Shown here one piece after another: positions 45,165-54,737 of a stretch of 64,000 nt of DNA. Where the stretch lies: assembly GCA_031261485.1 (NCBI GenBank), contig JAISJO010000057.1, positions 1-64,000 on the forward strand. The letters are read 5' to 3'. The notes under the pieces were generated by a model. It was not told the DNA's origin. It worked only from the letters and a program-made list of their open reading frames with translations, and made no database searches. Position numbers and translations under genes: made by a program. The DNA is from Propionibacteriaceae bacterium. Its GTDB lineage: Bacteria; Actinomycetota; Actinomycetes; Propionibacteriales; Propionibacteriaceae. Position 1 is the stretch's first letter. Every line of letters starts with the position of its first letter.

Positions 45165-46531
45165 TGGCTGACTACGATGTCATCATCCTCGGTGGTGGCC
45201 CCGGTGGGTACATCGCTGCGGAGCGTCTCGCCCACGGCGGCAAGAAAGTCCTCCTCGTGGAGAAGAATGCTCTGGGTGGAACCTGCCTCAACGTCGGCTG
45301 CATCCCGACCAAGGCCCTCCTCAATTCCGTCAAGACCTACGATCATGCGAAGCATTCGTCACAGTTCGGAGTGACTGCCGAGAACGTCAGCTACGACTGG
45401 AGCGCCATTCAGGACTGGAAGGGGAAGACCGTGTCCACTCTTGTGGGTGGGGTCTCCCAGATGATGCGTCACCTGAAAGTCGAGGTCGTCAACGCCACTG
45501 GTCGCCTGACGTCGCCGACCACCGTTGAGGTGGATGGGCAAACGCACAATGCTACGGATATCATCATTGCCACGGGTTCGATTCCGGCGATGCCGCCCAT
45601 TCCTGGTGCAGCGGACAACCCGAGTGTTCTGGACTCGACCGGCTTGCTCGGCATCGACCATGTCCCGGCGTCGCTGACCATCGTCGGCGGCGGAGTCATC
45701 GGCGTGGAGTTCGCATCGGTCTTTTCCCGGTTGGGGACCAAGGTCACCATCGTGGAGATGTTGGACGAAATCCTGCCCTTCATGGACGCCGACTTGGCCA
45801 AGAAGATGCGCACCTGCATGACAGACATCGACTTCCGGCTGGGATGCGCTGTTCAGAGTGTCGAAGGCTCGACGGTGGTCTACGCGAAGGACGGGGCCGA
45901 AGACCGGGTGGAGGCCGAAGTCATCCTCATGGCTGTGGGGCGGCGCCCCTTGGTGGACGGCTGGGGCGCAGATGCCATTGGTCTGGATCATGGCCCCAAA
46001 GGCGTGAGCGTGGATGACTGCATGCATACCAGTCTTCCCCACGTCTGGGCGGTCGGAGACGTCACTGGGCGCAGCCTCCTGGCCCATGCCGCCTATCGCA
46101 TGGGCGAGATCGCTGCTGCTCTCATCTTGGATCCGACAAGCCAAGACAGAGGTCAGCGGATGCGCTGGGACACTGTTCCCTGGGCTGTCTACTCCTCTCC
46201 CGAAGCAGCCGGCGTGGGCTTGACCGAAAAGGAAGCAACACGTCGTGGGCTCGACGTCATCTCGGCGTCTGCACCGCTGGTTCTGTCCGGGCGATTCGTC
46301 GCGGAGAATGGGCTCAGTCGAGCGGGCTTAGTCAAAGTCATCGCCGAGCGTGAGTCACATGTCATTCGTGGCATCCACATGTTCGGCCCCTATGCCCCCG
46401 AAACCATCTGGGGCGCGGCGGCAGTGCTCGAAATGGAACTCAGCGTCGAAGACCTGCGCCAAGTAGTTTTCCCCCCCCCCACCGTGAGTGAGGGTATTCG
46501 TGAGGCCGTATGGGCCTTGGACATCAAGTAA
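45164..46531 (+). CDS. lpdA: Dihydrolipoyl dehydrogenase (E3) with altered catalytic site
   Basis: This 455-aa flavoprotein has an FAD fold GGGPGGYIAAERLA, the redox disulfide Cys41/Cys46 in GGTCLNVGC, an NAD fold GGGVIGVEFASVF, and WAVGDVTG. Near the C-terminus, where the family reads HAHPTLSE or HPHPTVSE, this protein reads FPPPTVSE: Pro438 stands where the catalytic His should be. The codons are a run of ten C (46471-46480). The frame is intact. Either the enzyme is impaired, a second E3 does the work, or the run is a sequencing error. Confidence 0.9.
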   Translation: MADYDVIILGGGPGGYIAAERLAHGGKKVLLVEKNALGGTCLNVGCIPTKALLNSVKTYDHAKHSSQFGVTAENVSYDWSAIQDWKGKTVSTLVGGVSQMMRHLKVEVVNATGRLTSPTTVEVDGQTHNATDIIIATGSIPAMPPIPGAADNPSVLDSTGLLGIDHVPASLTIVGGGVIGVEFASVFSRLGTKVTIVEMLDEILPFMDADLAKKMRTCMTDIDFRLGCAVQSVEGSTVVYAKDGAEDRVEAEVILMAVGRRPLVDGWGADAIGLDHGPKGVSVDDCMHTSLPHVWAVGDVTGRSLLAHAAYRMGEIAAALILDPTSQDRGQRMRWDTVPWAVYSSPEAAGVGLTEKEATRRGLDVISASAPLVLSGRFVAENGLSRAGLVKVIAERESHVIRGIHMFGPYAPETIWGAAAVLEMELSVEDLRQVVFPPPTVSEGIREAVWALDIK

Positions 46532-46543
46532 AGGAATATAGTC

Positions 46544-48997
46544 ATGACTAAGTCGCTCGTTGTGGACCCCAGTCAGGTCCGTCGCCCAGGTTTCCTCACG
46601 TTCCCCCAGATCCCCATCAACGCCTACGTTCTCGACCTGCCCTCAGAAGTCGGGCGCTATGGTGACACCGGACTGGTGAACGTTCTGCACGACATGATGG
46701 TGGTGCGCGAGTTCGAGTCGATGCTCAACTCCATCAAGACAACGGGCTCGTGGCAAGGCGTTTCGTACAATCATGCTGGACCCGCGCACCTGTCCATGGG
46801 CCAGGAAGCGTCCAGTGTGGGGCAGGCTTTGGAACTCGACCCTGAGGACTTCATCTTCGGCTCTCACCGCTCCCATGGCGAGATTCTGGCCAAGTGCTTC
46901 TCTGCGTCTCGCAAGATGGATCCGTCAAGTGTACGGACAATCATGGAGACATTCTTGGATGGCGACACCCTGCGCATGGCCGAGTCTTTGCCTTACACAG
47001 ATGAATCCGACTTGGTCGCCAACTTCATTCTCTTCGGCACACTCGCGGAGATATTCGCCCGTCGCGCCGGTTTCAATCGAGGCATGGGCGGCTCCATGCA
47101 CGCCTTCTTCACCCCCTTCGGCTCCATGCCGAACAACGCCATCGTCGGCGGATCGGCCCCCATCGCCCAAGGCGCGGCTCTGTTCAAGCGCATCAACAAA
47201 CAGCCCGGCATCGTCGTGTCCAATATCGGGGACGCTTCCATGGGATGTGGCCCGGTGTGGGAAGCGATGATGTTCGCGGCCATGGACCAGTTCACGACAT
47301 TGTGGCCCGAATCCGCCGGAGGCAACCCGCCCATCCTGTTCAACTTCTTCAACAACTTCTATGGCATGGGTGGGCAAACCCGTGGGGAGACCATGGGGTA
47401 CGACATCCTCGCGCGTGTCGGTGCCGGGGTCAATCCGGAAACCATGCACGCCGAGCGAGTCGATGGGTACAACCCCTTGGCGGTCGCCAATGCCATTCGT
47501 CGCAAGAAGGAATTACTGCTTGCGGGTAAAGGTCCTGTCCTGATGGACACCATCACCTATCGTTTGTCCGGCCACTCGCCCTCGGACGCCAGTTCTTACC
47601 GGACCCGCGAAGAAGTGGAACTGTGGGAGAGGGCCGACTCCATCATCGACTTCTCAACGTTGCTTGTGGCCAACAGTATCGCCACCCAAGACCAGGTGGA
47701 TTCTCTGCGCGCATCTGTGGTGGAGAAGCTGGCCAAGGTCTTGGAACTGGCCGCTGACGATGAGAAATGCCCGCGCGTGGACGCCGAGTTCATCGAGTCA
47801 GTCATCTTGTCGAACACGCACGTCGAGTCTTTCGGTGTTGGGACGCCGCAATTGAGCGAGCCCCTCGAAGACAATGCCCGTGTCAAGTCGATTGCCACCA
47901 AGGTGCGTACCAGCGTGGACGCCGAGGGCAAGCCCGTGTCGAAGGTGCGCATGTACCAATTCCGCGACGGCTTGTTCGAAGCCATGGCGCACCGCTTCTC
48001 TATCGACGAGACCATGGCGGCGTGGGGCGAGGAGAACCGCGACTGGGGCGGGGCTTTCGCCGTGTATCGCGGACTGACCGAGCTGTTGCCCTACAACCGC
48101 CTCTTCAATTCACCCATCTCCGAGGCCGCCATAGTCGGCGCTGGCGTGGGGTACGCGATGTGTGGTGGTCGCGCGGTGGTCGAGTTGATGTATTGTGACT
48201 TCCTCGGTCGAGCGGGCGACGAGATCTTCAACCAAGTCGCCAAATGGCAGGCAATGTCCGCTGGTTTGCTGAAGATGCCACTGGTCGTGAGAGTGTCCGT
48301 CGGCAATAAGTATGGCGCCCAGCATTCCCAGGATTGGGCCGGACTGGTCGCCCACATTCCTGGTCTCAAGGTGTACTACCCAGCGACTCCCACAGATGCC
48401 AAAGGCATGCTCAACCTCGCCCTGGCTGGATCTGACCCTGTCATCTTCCTTGAGTCCCAGAAGCTCTATGACAAGGGGGAAGACTTCGAGAAGGAGGGCG
48501 TGCCGCAGGGTTACTATGAGACACCCGAAGGCCAATCTGCGGTTCGTCGGGAGGGCACAGACATCACCATTGCCACTGTGGGGCCGACTCTTTACACCGC
48601 CCTCGACGCGGCCAAGGCCCTAGAAGACTACGGTGTGAGTGCCGAGGTCGTGGACCTGCGCTTCGTCGCGCCTTTGGACTACACGGTTCTTGTCGATTCA
48701 GTGAAGAAGACTGGGCGGTTGGTTCTGGTTTCCGACGCCGTGGAGCGTGGTTCCTTTATGCAAACGGTGGGGGCGACGGTCTCACAGGTGGCGTTCGACT
48801 ACTTGGACGCCCCCGTGGTCGTTCTCGGTGCGCGCAATCACATCACGCCTGCACCTGAGTTGGAGAAACTCTTCTTCCCACAGCCGTCCACAATACTTGA
48901 TGCTATCCACGAGCGCGTCCATCCCTTGCCTGGATATCAGCCCGCGAGTGATGAGTCCGACAAGGAGATGCTGAGAAGGGCAAAGTCCGGGGTGTAG
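46544..48997 (+). CDS. 2-oxoacid dehydrogenase E1, fused alpha and beta
   Basis: This 817-aa thiamine-diphosphate enzyme joins an alpha part (about 1-450; GDASMGCG at 229-236 through NNFYG binds Mg-ThDP) and a beta part (about 480-800; [11 protein letters not shown]-like [17 protein letters not shown], then [16 protein letters not shown]). The fused form is typical of some actinobacterial and other 2-oxoacid dehydrogenases (pyruvate, branched-chain or acetoin types); the sequence alone does not settle which. It ends the run that begins with rhaI, 12 nt after E3. Confidence 0.88.
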   Translation: MTKSLVVDPSQVRRPGFLTFPQIPINAYVLDLPSEVGRYGDTGLVNVLHDMMVVREFESMLNSIKTTGSWQGVSYNHAGPAHLSMGQEASSVGQALELDPEDFIFGSHRSHGEILAKCFSASRKMDPSSVRTIMETFLDGDTLRMAESLPYTDESDLVANFILFGTLAEIFARRAGFNRGMGGSMHAFFTPFGSMPNNAIVGGSAPIAQGAALFKRINKQPGIVVSNIGDASMGCGPVWEAMMFAAMDQFTTLWPESAGGNPPILFNFFNNFYGMGGQTRGETMGYDILARVGAGVNPETMHAERVDGYNPLAVANAIRRKKELLLAGKGPVLMDTITYRLSGHSPSDASSYRTREEVELWERADSIIDFSTLLVANSIATQDQVDSLRASVVEKLAKVLELAADDEKCPRVDAEFIESVILSNTHVESFGVGTPQLSEPLEDNARVKSIATKVRTSVDAEGKPVSKVRMYQFRDGLFEAMAHRFSIDETMAAWGEENRDWGGAFAVYRGLTELLPYNRLFNSPISEAAIVGAGVGYAMCGGRAVVELMYCDFLGRAGDEIFNQVAKWQAMSAGLLKMPLVVRVSVGNKYGAQHSQDWAGLVAHIPGLKVYYPATPTDAKGMLNLALAGSDPVIFLESQKLYDKGEDFEKEGVPQGYYETPEGQSAVRREGTDITIATVGPTLYTALDAAKALEDYGVSAEVVDLRFVAPLDYTVLVDSVKKTGRLVLVSDAVERGSFMQTVGATVSQVAFDYLDAPVVVLGARNHITPAPELEKLFFPQPSTILDAIHERVHPLPGYQPASDESDKEMLRRAKSGV

Positions 48998-49039
48998 AGG
49001 CGTGGAGCCCAAGGCAGCGCGTGATTAGTCAGTGGTTGC

Positions 49040-49924
49040 CTACGTCAGTGTTTCGACGCTGGCCAGCCAAGGACTGTACGCGGTGGCACAAGCCACGGCC
49101 ACGGAGAAGTCGAGTGCCGATTCCAGGTCTTGGGTTGTACACCACTGAGCGAGAAAAGCGGCCACCATGGAGTCTCCTGCGCCGACCGCGTTGACGAGGG
49201 TGCCAGGTGTGACTTCGCAGGCATACGCTTCGCCGGACTCCATGAGCAGGATGGCCCCGTCCGGCCCACGTGAGACAAGCACATTGCGCGCCCCCTCATC
49301 TTGGGCCCTCTGAGCACACTTGACAATGTCGGTCTCGGTCATCAGCATCTGGGAATACAACTGACCCAACTCCGCGACGTTGGGTTTGATCAGGAAGGGA
49401 TGTTTGTCGAGAGCTTGACGCAAGGCGGGTCCCTCGCAGTCAACAACAGTCTCCACCCCTTTGCTGGCCATGAACTCCGCAATCTCCGCATAGGTGTCGG
49501 CGGGCAAGGAGGGCGGAATCGCCCCGGACAGAACGAGCATGTCTGGTTTCTTCAGACGGTCGAGTTGTTCGACCAGTTTCTCGTAGGAGTGGGTATCGAT
49601 GGCGGGACCAGGACCATTGATTTCCGTGCCCTGGAGAGAGGGTATCTTCACGTTGACGCGGGTTTGACCCTTGCCGAGGGTGATGAAGTCCTCCCGTACC
49701 CCTTCGGCCTGAACCATCCCGCGCAGCGCATGTCCCATGGGTCCCGCGATGAAACCCAGAGCAAGGGTGTCCATTCCAAGTCGATGGGCCATGATGGACA
49801 CGTTGACGCCCTTGCCCCCGGGATACATCGTCTCCGCACTCGCCCGATTGACCGCGCCGACGTTCAACCGGGGTGCAGTCAGAACCACGTCCACGGAAGG
49901 GTTGAGCGTCACGGTGGCAATCAT
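49040..49924 (-). CDS. 1-phosphofructokinase / tagatose-6-phosphate kinase family
   Basis: This 294-aa PfkB-family kinase has MIATVTLNPSVDVV, the sugar-site GGKGVNVSIMAHRLG, and the C-terminal ATP/anion-hole motif VNAVGAGDSMVAAF. These mark the FruK/LacC subgroup that phosphorylates fructose-1-P or tagatose-6-P. I chose ATG 49924, 7 nt after a TAGACT box; a longer frame to 50182 crosses the neighbouring gene start. No fructose PTS is adjacent. Confidence 0.87.
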   Translation of the reverse strand: MIATVTLNPSVDVVLTAPRLNVGAVNRASAETMYPGGKGVNVSIMAHRLGMDTLALGFIAGPMGHALRGMVQAEGVREDFITLGKGQTRVNVKIPSLQGTEINGPGPAIDTHSYEKLVEQLDRLKKPDMLVLSGAIPPSLPADTYAEIAEFMASKGVETVVDCEGPALRQALDKHPFLIKPNVAELGQLYSQMLMTETDIVKCAQRAQDEGARNVLVSRGPDGAILLMESGEAYACEVTPGTLVNAVGAGDSMVAAFLAQWCTTQDLESALDFSVAVACATAYSPWLASVETLT

Positions 49925-49931
49925 CGCATTG

Positions 49932-49937
49932 AGTCTA
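49932..49937 (-). promoter_or_regulatory. -10 box of the PfkB gene (leaderless)
   Basis: On the minus strand TAGACT lies 7 nt before ATG 49924; no RBS. Confidence 0.45.
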
Positions 49938-50062
49938 GTGGCGTGTGCAGCGTTTGGTAACGGGCCTGACCACGCCTTTCGCCATGCCGACGTGAGTGGT
50001 GGAGGGCGGAGTTGGATCGTTGCAGCAGGGAGAAGACAGGCTGAGTCTGGCAGAATAGGGGG

Positions 50063-50815
50063 GTGGCACAAGGTTCGCTCCCCCCAAGAGGATGGTATCC
50101 AGACCCCTCTGCGCCTGGGCGCGAGCGGTACTGGGATGGTGTGCGGTGGACCCAAGTCGTCAGGCGCGAAGAAGTACTCCATGACAAGGGCATCCAGAAG
50201 GAGTACGGGCCTCTTCCTGCGCCTGACAAGGACCCTGCGGACGCGCTTCCGGCTGCGGGATGGTGGCGAAGGTTCATCTCTGGCGTGGTCGACTACATCA
50301 TCACGGGTGTGCTGTCTGTCCTTGTCATCGGGCTTGTCGCTTCCTCGACTGTGAATCGGCTGTCTGCTTCCTTGTCCTCATGGTGGGACATGGTGGTGAC
50401 GGCCGCCCGCACAGGTTCGTACACGACCGCTGTGCCGTCTCAGGCGACGATTGCGGGTGTGCAGACGCTCTTGTTGCTCGTTGGTGCCGTGATTGTGGTG
50501 TACACGTCTGTCTTCCTGGGGACATGGGGTGCGACTATCGGGCATCGCGTCGCGGGCATCAGAGTCATCAAGGCGCCTCTGCCGATGTCCATACTGCAAC
50601 GCACGGAGACGGCTGCGTTCAAGGTGGAGAAGCCAGGTTGGATGCGCGCGATCTCCAAAGGACTGTCATGGGCGTTGTTCACCACGGGCGGGTGGCTGTT
50701 CTGGATCGTGCAAGTCGTCAACGTTTTCTTGCCTCTGGCACATCGTCGTCACCAGTCGCTGACCGACATGTTCGCCAACACTCTCGTCATCCGGACAGAA
50801 GATCCGAACAAGTAG
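50063..50815 (+). CDS. RDD-family membrane protein with DUF2510 N-terminus
   Basis: This 250-aa protein starts with a short tryptophan-rich DUF2510 motif (GWYPDPSAPGRERYWDG, near residues 10-26). Three to four helices follow from about 68 on, and the RDD signature includes WWRRFISGVVDYII and GATIGHRVAGIRV. Actinobacteria often have this pair. Role unknown. GTG 50063 has no clear RBS. Confidence 0.82.
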   Translation: MAQGSLPPRGWYPDPSAPGRERYWDGVRWTQVVRREEVLHDKGIQKEYGPLPAPDKDPADALPAAGWWRRFISGVVDYIITGVLSVLVIGLVASSTVNRLSASLSSWWDMVVTAARTGSYTTAVPSQATIAGVQTLLLLVGAVIVVYTSVFLGTWGATIGHRVAGIRVIKAPLPMSILQRTETAAFKVEKPGWMRAISKGLSWALFTTGGWLFWIVQVVNVFLPLAHRRHQSLTDMFANTLVIRTEDPNK

Positions 50816-50956
50816 CCGCGAGGACAGCCACACCTTCGTGCTCAGGGGACGGGGAGCCAAGTGCTCCTTATCTGGCTAGTATTGATGAGGCTAATCGCTG
50901 AGCCGACACTCGCACATTCGACGGAGCATGCGGGAGTACTTTCCTAAGGAGGATGG

Positions 50957-51751
50957 ATGTTCGACACTTTCTGGCAGCCCCCGCCGATTGACCTGCCCGG
51001 CGATCCCGGATTCGGCCTGTTCACTCCCACTCACCTGGTGATTCTGGCGGTTCTGGCTGTGGTCATCGCGGCCATCGTGGTGATGTATTGCCGCCTGGGG
51101 GAAGTGGGGCGACATCGCACTCGGCTCATCATGGGATGCACCGCCATGGCGTCGAGTTGGATCAGGGCTGGAGGGTTCCTCTGGTGGGGAGTCCTGGGGC
51201 CCGAGTCCTTGCCGCTGTGGATGTGCTCCATGGGCATTGGCGCCATGTTCCTTGATTGCCTCAAGCCGAACTCCTGGACGCGCGAATGGACCTACGCCAT
51301 GACACTGTGGGGGGCAGTGTGTGCGCTCACTTTCTCAGATTGGGCCGACCGTCCCTGGTTCAACATCTTCTCCTTCCAGTCCTTCTACGTTCACGTCGCC
51401 CTCATCGCCTACGCCTTGATGTTGCTTGTCAGCCGAGAGTTGGTGCCCAACTGGAAGAACCTGTGGAAGGTGGCGGTCGTCACAGCCGTCGTGGTCCCGG
51501 TGGCGATGCTGGCCAATCACCTGTTCGGGACGAACTTCTGGTTCCTCAACTCGGGTTCGCCCGGTTCACCCCTAGACCCGATCCTGGCTGTGGCAGGTTC
51601 GTTCTACATCCCGGTCCTGATAGTGGCAGTGGCTATTGTGTGGGCTCTGCTGTATCTTCCTTGGGTGCTGTGGGCACGTCGGGCACGTCGTCGAGTCAGT
51701 CGACCAGTTCCGCAGGATGGTCGAACGCATTCTTCCAGCGACGGTTCGTGA
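50957..51751 (+). CDS. YwaF/TIGR02206-like membrane protein
   Basis: This 264-aa protein has six or seven helices and motifs SLPLWMCSMGI, FFSFQSFYVHVALIAY-like FSFQSFYVHVALI, and NHLFGTNFWFLNSGSPGSP of the YwaF family. RBS AAGGAGG sits 5 nt before ATG 50957. The last 56 bp overlap the tail of the K+ channel gene on the other strand. Function unknown. Confidence 0.8.
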   Translation: MFDTFWQPPPIDLPGDPGFGLFTPTHLVILAVLAVVIAAIVVMYCRLGEVGRHRTRLIMGCTAMASSWIRAGGFLWWGVLGPESLPLWMCSMGIGAMFLDCLKPNSWTREWTYAMTLWGAVCALTFSDWADRPWFNIFSFQSFYVHVALIAYALMLLVSRELVPNWKNLWKVAVVTAVVVPVAMLANHLFGTNFWFLNSGSPGSPLDPILAVAGSFYIPVLIVAVAIVWALLYLPWVLWARRARRRVSRPVPQDGRTHSSSDGS

Positions 51752-53456
51752 GCCGTCTCCACGCCTGAGAGGTGGGGATGTCCCGCCCAGTCACGGCGTA
51801 GAACAGGGTCGAATCGTCGTACAGGACTTCCTTCTGGTCATCGAAGGCGCTGAGCCGACCCACCATGACGATTTCGTCGCCCACCTGCAACTCCTGATCA
51901 TCGGCAGGCAAGATGATTGTTTCTTTGCCGCGAACGAGCAGAAGGGGGTATGCTCCGATCTTGTGCTTCCAGTCTTGGGTGGAACGGAAGAGAGGCCCCA
52001 AGGCGACTTCGCGGTGTTGGAGCCACCTGTAGACGCTCGGAGTGTCCTTGGCGCTGATGGTGATGCGTTGCACGACGGGGGAGAGGGTGCCCACGCGCGC
52101 GACGAGTTTGTCGGTCATGGTCTGGCAGAAAGCGTCGTCGGACTTCATGAGAAACTCGATGAACCCCCAGAAGTTGGGCGCGATGAGACCGGTGATCACG
52201 CGCTGGGTGACGAGATGCGGCGGGAAGAAGATGGAGTCGGGTGTGAAGGCGTTGAGCAGAGGCAGATGAGCGTGGGACTGCTGGCGCACAGCCAGGAATA
52301 TCTCAGGATGCGTGTGGCGGATGTGCGCAGCCAAAGCCAGGTTGGTGGTGTCGGACTCAGCACCCGCGATGACGGCAGCCACGTTTGTCAGGTCGATGTC
52401 GTCCGTGGGCAACGCAGTGGACACTTCATAGTCCCCAGCAATCAGATCTTGGGAGATCTCGTCACCAAATTGCCCATCGGCGACGACGAGCCACGTTTTC
52501 GAAGGCAGGTGCGTGCGCAGCGGCGCTAAGTCAGTGCCGTCGACGGCGAGGAGCCATGTCACCAAGCGGTAAGCGTGTGGGTGCTGTATGGCGAGGGTGA
52601 GGAACTCTCCGTAGTCGTCATAGGGGTTGACGATGGCCATCGGAGAGAAGTCAGTCATCGACTCAGTGATGCCGCGAGTGAAAGCGCGCGCGATGACGGG
52701 GACGTCGGGGCGCAGCAGAGAGCATGTCATGACGATTTGAAGGTTGACCTCCTCGTCGCCTGTGAGAGCCAAGACTGCGGAACAGTCGGGTTGGTCGAGG
52801 CCTGCCAGTCCCAGGGTCGCCGGATTGCGCGCGTCGCCCAAGACTCCCGGCACTTCCTGGCGCAGCATATCCGTGGTCAGGCGTTCGATGGGCACCGCGT
52901 TGGATTCGAGCACGACGATGCGGCGTCCGAGCAGGTCGAGGGCTTTGGCGACGGAACGGCCGATATACCCGTAACCCACAATGATGGTGAACGGCTCGTT
53001 CAGATGGGAGATAGAGCGTCGCACTGCTTGGGCGTTTCGGGCGGCGATGAAGGCGGAGTCTTGGAGCAGAGCCATGAGGCGGGCGATGGTGTACGCCCAC
53101 GCGATGACCGACATGTAGATGCTGAACGTCACCCACCAGCGCTGTTCGGTGGAGAACTCATGGGGGATTTCGCCGAACCCAATGGTGGTGGCCGTGAAAG
53201 AGATGACGTAGAAAGAGTCGAAGGCGTTGAGTTGGCCGTTGGAGCCATCGGGCTGGGGAATGCCCGGCATGAGGCACAACCCAAGGACGGCCACTGTCAT
53301 GACGGTGATGATGACAAGCAAGGGGCGACGCATCTTGCGCACCACTATGAATCCCGCAGTCACATTGGGGATCTCAGAGGGGATGGCGACCCTGGTCTGT
53401 TGCAGTTCAGAGGACCGCCGAGTCTGGCGGCGCCGCCTAGAGCGCGTATGGGCCAT
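51696..53456 (-). CDS. Potassium channel with tandem RCK (TrkA-N) domains
   Basis: This 586-aa protein has a basic N-terminus, a helix at about 45-65, the pore helix with selectivity filter TTIGFGEI, a second helix at about 115-135, then an RCK domain (IIVGYGYIGRSVAKAL, acidic VLES) and a second, weaker RCK unit (about 325-440) plus a C-terminal TrkA-C-like region (about 495-560). It would be a ligand-gated K+ channel. ATG 53456 follows the DUF6394-like gene by 3 nt. Confidence 0.85.
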   Translation of the reverse strand: MAHTRSRRRRQTRRSSELQQTRVAIPSEIPNVTAGFIVVRKMRRPLLVIITVMTVAVLGLCLMPGIPQPDGSNGQLNAFDSFYVISFTATTIGFGEIPHEFSTEQRWWVTFSIYMSVIAWAYTIARLMALLQDSAFIAARNAQAVRRSISHLNEPFTIIVGYGYIGRSVAKALDLLGRRIVVLESNAVPIERLTTDMLRQEVPGVLGDARNPATLGLAGLDQPDCSAVLALTGDEEVNLQIVMTCSLLRPDVPVIARAFTRGITESMTDFSPMAIVNPYDDYGEFLTLAIQHPHAYRLVTWLLAVDGTDLAPLRTHLPSKTWLVVADGQFGDEISQDLIAGDYEVSTALPTDDIDLTNVAAVIAGAESDTTNLALAAHIRHTHPEIFLAVRQQSHAHLPLLNAFTPDSIFFPPHLVTQRVITGLIAPNFWGFIEFLMKSDDAFCQTMTDKLVARVGTLSPVVQRITISAKDTPSVYRWLQHREVALGPLFRSTQDWKHKIGAYPLLLVRGKETIILPADDQELQVGDEIVMVGRLSAFDDQKEVLYDDSTLFYAVTGRDIPTSQAWRRLTNRRWKNAFDHPAELVD

Positions 53457-53459
53457 GGG

Positions 53460-53843
53460 TCAGCGGCGACGGAAGGAGGAGGTCTCGATGACCAGAAGAA
53501 CCACGGAGACCACATTGGCCAGCAAGGCACCGCCCGAGAAGGACACCACAGTGGACATGACGCCAGCAGAGATGGGGTTCATGGTGGCCTGCCCGACGGT
53601 GAACACAACAGCGGCGACGATGAGTTGGATGTCTGCCACCAAAGATGTGGCCAAATGGATGGCGCCAATTTGGGTGCGATCACCCAGTTTGAGGACGGTG
53701 GCCACCAGTCCGATGACGATGGCGGAATACAACTCGATTCCTGAGTGCAGGTTGGGGTCGGCGATGTCGCCGATGAAGAAACCGAAGTTCAACGTCGCCG
53801 CGAAGACGACGAAAAACCCGAAGAGAACCTTCTCCATATTCAT
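53460..53843 (-). CDS. DUF6394-like small membrane protein
   Basis: This 127-aa protein has three or four helices and the conserved run ATVLKLGDRTQIGAIHLATS. I recognise it as DUF6394-like, a family I recall beside RCK-type K+ channels, so it may be an accessory subunit. Its ATG 53843 lies 6 nt after a TAACTT box. It is the first gene of a two-gene operon with the channel. Confidence 0.65.
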   Translation of the reverse strand: MNMEKVLFGFFVVFAATLNFGFFIGDIADPNLHSGIELYSAIVIGLVATVLKLGDRTQIGAIHLATSLVADIQLIVAAVVFTVGQATMNPISAGVMSTVVSFSGGALLANVVSVVLLVIETSSFRRR

Positions 53844-53849
53844 ACTGCC

Positions 53850-53855
53850 AAGTTA
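53850..53855 (-). promoter_or_regulatory. -10 box of the K+ channel operon (leaderless)
   Basis: On the minus strand TAACTT lies 6 nt before ATG 53843; no RBS. Confidence 0.45.
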
Positions 53856-53901
53856 GCACAGGGGCCTTGCGCTCGCACAGGAGGCAAGAGAGCAATGACG
53901 C

Positions 53902-54624
53902 CTACTCCGCGCCTGTCCGACGCAGAACCGACGATAGTTTCTCGGCGGCGGCGACCACAGCCGGGGCGTGCAAACGTCCGGGAGTGCGGGTGAGGCGCTC
54001 AATCGGACCAGACACAGACACGGCGGCGATGATCTTCCCGCCGGGGGAGCGTACCGGTGCGGACACAGAGGCCACGCCAAGCTCTCGCTCTGCGACGGAC
54101 TGTGCCCATCCTCGATGGCGCACTTGGGCCAGGGTCTCAGCAGTGAATTGTGCCTGGATGAGGCCACGATGAATACGCTCGGGCTCGTCCCACGCCAGCA
54201 GGATTTGGGCCGCTGACCCGGCTTTCATGGTGAATTGTGCGCCCACAGGGACGGTGTCGCGCAGGCCGGACGGTCTCTCGACCGCTGCCACGCAGATACG
54301 GACCTCGCCTTGGCGGCGGAATAGTTGGGAGGATTCTCCCGTTATGTCCCTCAGACGAGTCAGTATCGGTCCTGCTGTTGCCAGGAGTCGGTCTTCTCCG
54401 GCAGACTGGGCGAGCTCTGTCAGCCTGGGTCCAAGGACGAATCGACCGTTGAGGTCGCGTCCGACGAGACGGTGGTATTCGAGGGCGACTGCGAGGCGGT
54501 GCGCCGTGGGTCGAGCCAAACCAGTGGCGGTAACCAAACCAGCCAGGGTCATGGGTCCCGATTCTAGGGCGGTCAAGACGGATGCTGCCTTGTCAAGTAC
54601 GCCAACGCCAGAAGTGATGTCCAT
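53902..54624 (-). CDS. IclR-family regulator of leuCD (NdgR/LtbR-like)
   Basis: This 240-aa regulator has an N-terminal winged helix (LDKAASVLTALESGPMTLAG...TGLARPTAHRLA) and a C-terminal IclR ligand domain (about 75-240). It is divergent from leuC across a 113-bp gap. In other actinobacteria the gene at this place (NdgR, LtbR) represses or tunes leuCD and related amino-acid genes. ATG 54624 follows a TAGTAT box by 6 nt. Confidence 0.88.
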   Translation of the reverse strand: MDITSGVGVLDKAASVLTALESGPMTLAGLVTATGLARPTAHRLAVALEYHRLVGRDLNGRFVLGPRLTELAQSAGEDRLLATAGPILTRLRDITGESSQLFRRQGEVRICVAAVERPSGLRDTVPVGAQFTMKAGSAAQILLAWDEPERIHRGLIQAQFTAETLAQVRHRGWAQSVAERELGVASVSAPVRSPGGKIIAAVSVSGPIERLTRTPGRLHAPAVVAAAEKLSSVLRRTGAE

Positions 54625-54630
54625 ATGCTG

Positions 54631-54636
54631 ATACTA
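54631..54636 (-). promoter_or_regulatory. -10 box of the IclR gene (leaderless)
   Basis: On the minus strand TAGTAT lies 6 nt before ATG 54624. Confidence 0.5.
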
Positions 54637-54641
54637 GCGTC

Positions 54642-54670
54642 TTGGTATGTGAGATGTCTAGTGGCATAGT
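54642..54670 (+). promoter_or_regulatory. leuC promoter
   Basis: TTGGTA (54642-54647), 17 bp, CATAGT (54665-54670). The leader is about 60 nt with RBS AAAGGAAAGG. It lies only 6 bp from the regulator's own -10 box, so one bound regulator could affect both. Confidence 0.45.
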
Positions 54671-54737
54671 TGTAGGAGGAAGTGCTGACTGATGCTGTGC
54701 ACGATGAATCAGTGGTTCCCCAAAGGAAAGGATCTGT

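Noticed and set aside
46471-46480. Frameshift at the C10 run in E3
   Set aside because: The frame continues correctly through TVSEGIREAVWALDIK to the stop, so only a substitution, not a shift, is supported.
49040-50182. 380-aa version of the PfkB kinase
   Set aside because: The extra 86 residues are out of family and cross the start of the RDD gene; ATG 49924 matches the family N-terminus and has a -10 box.
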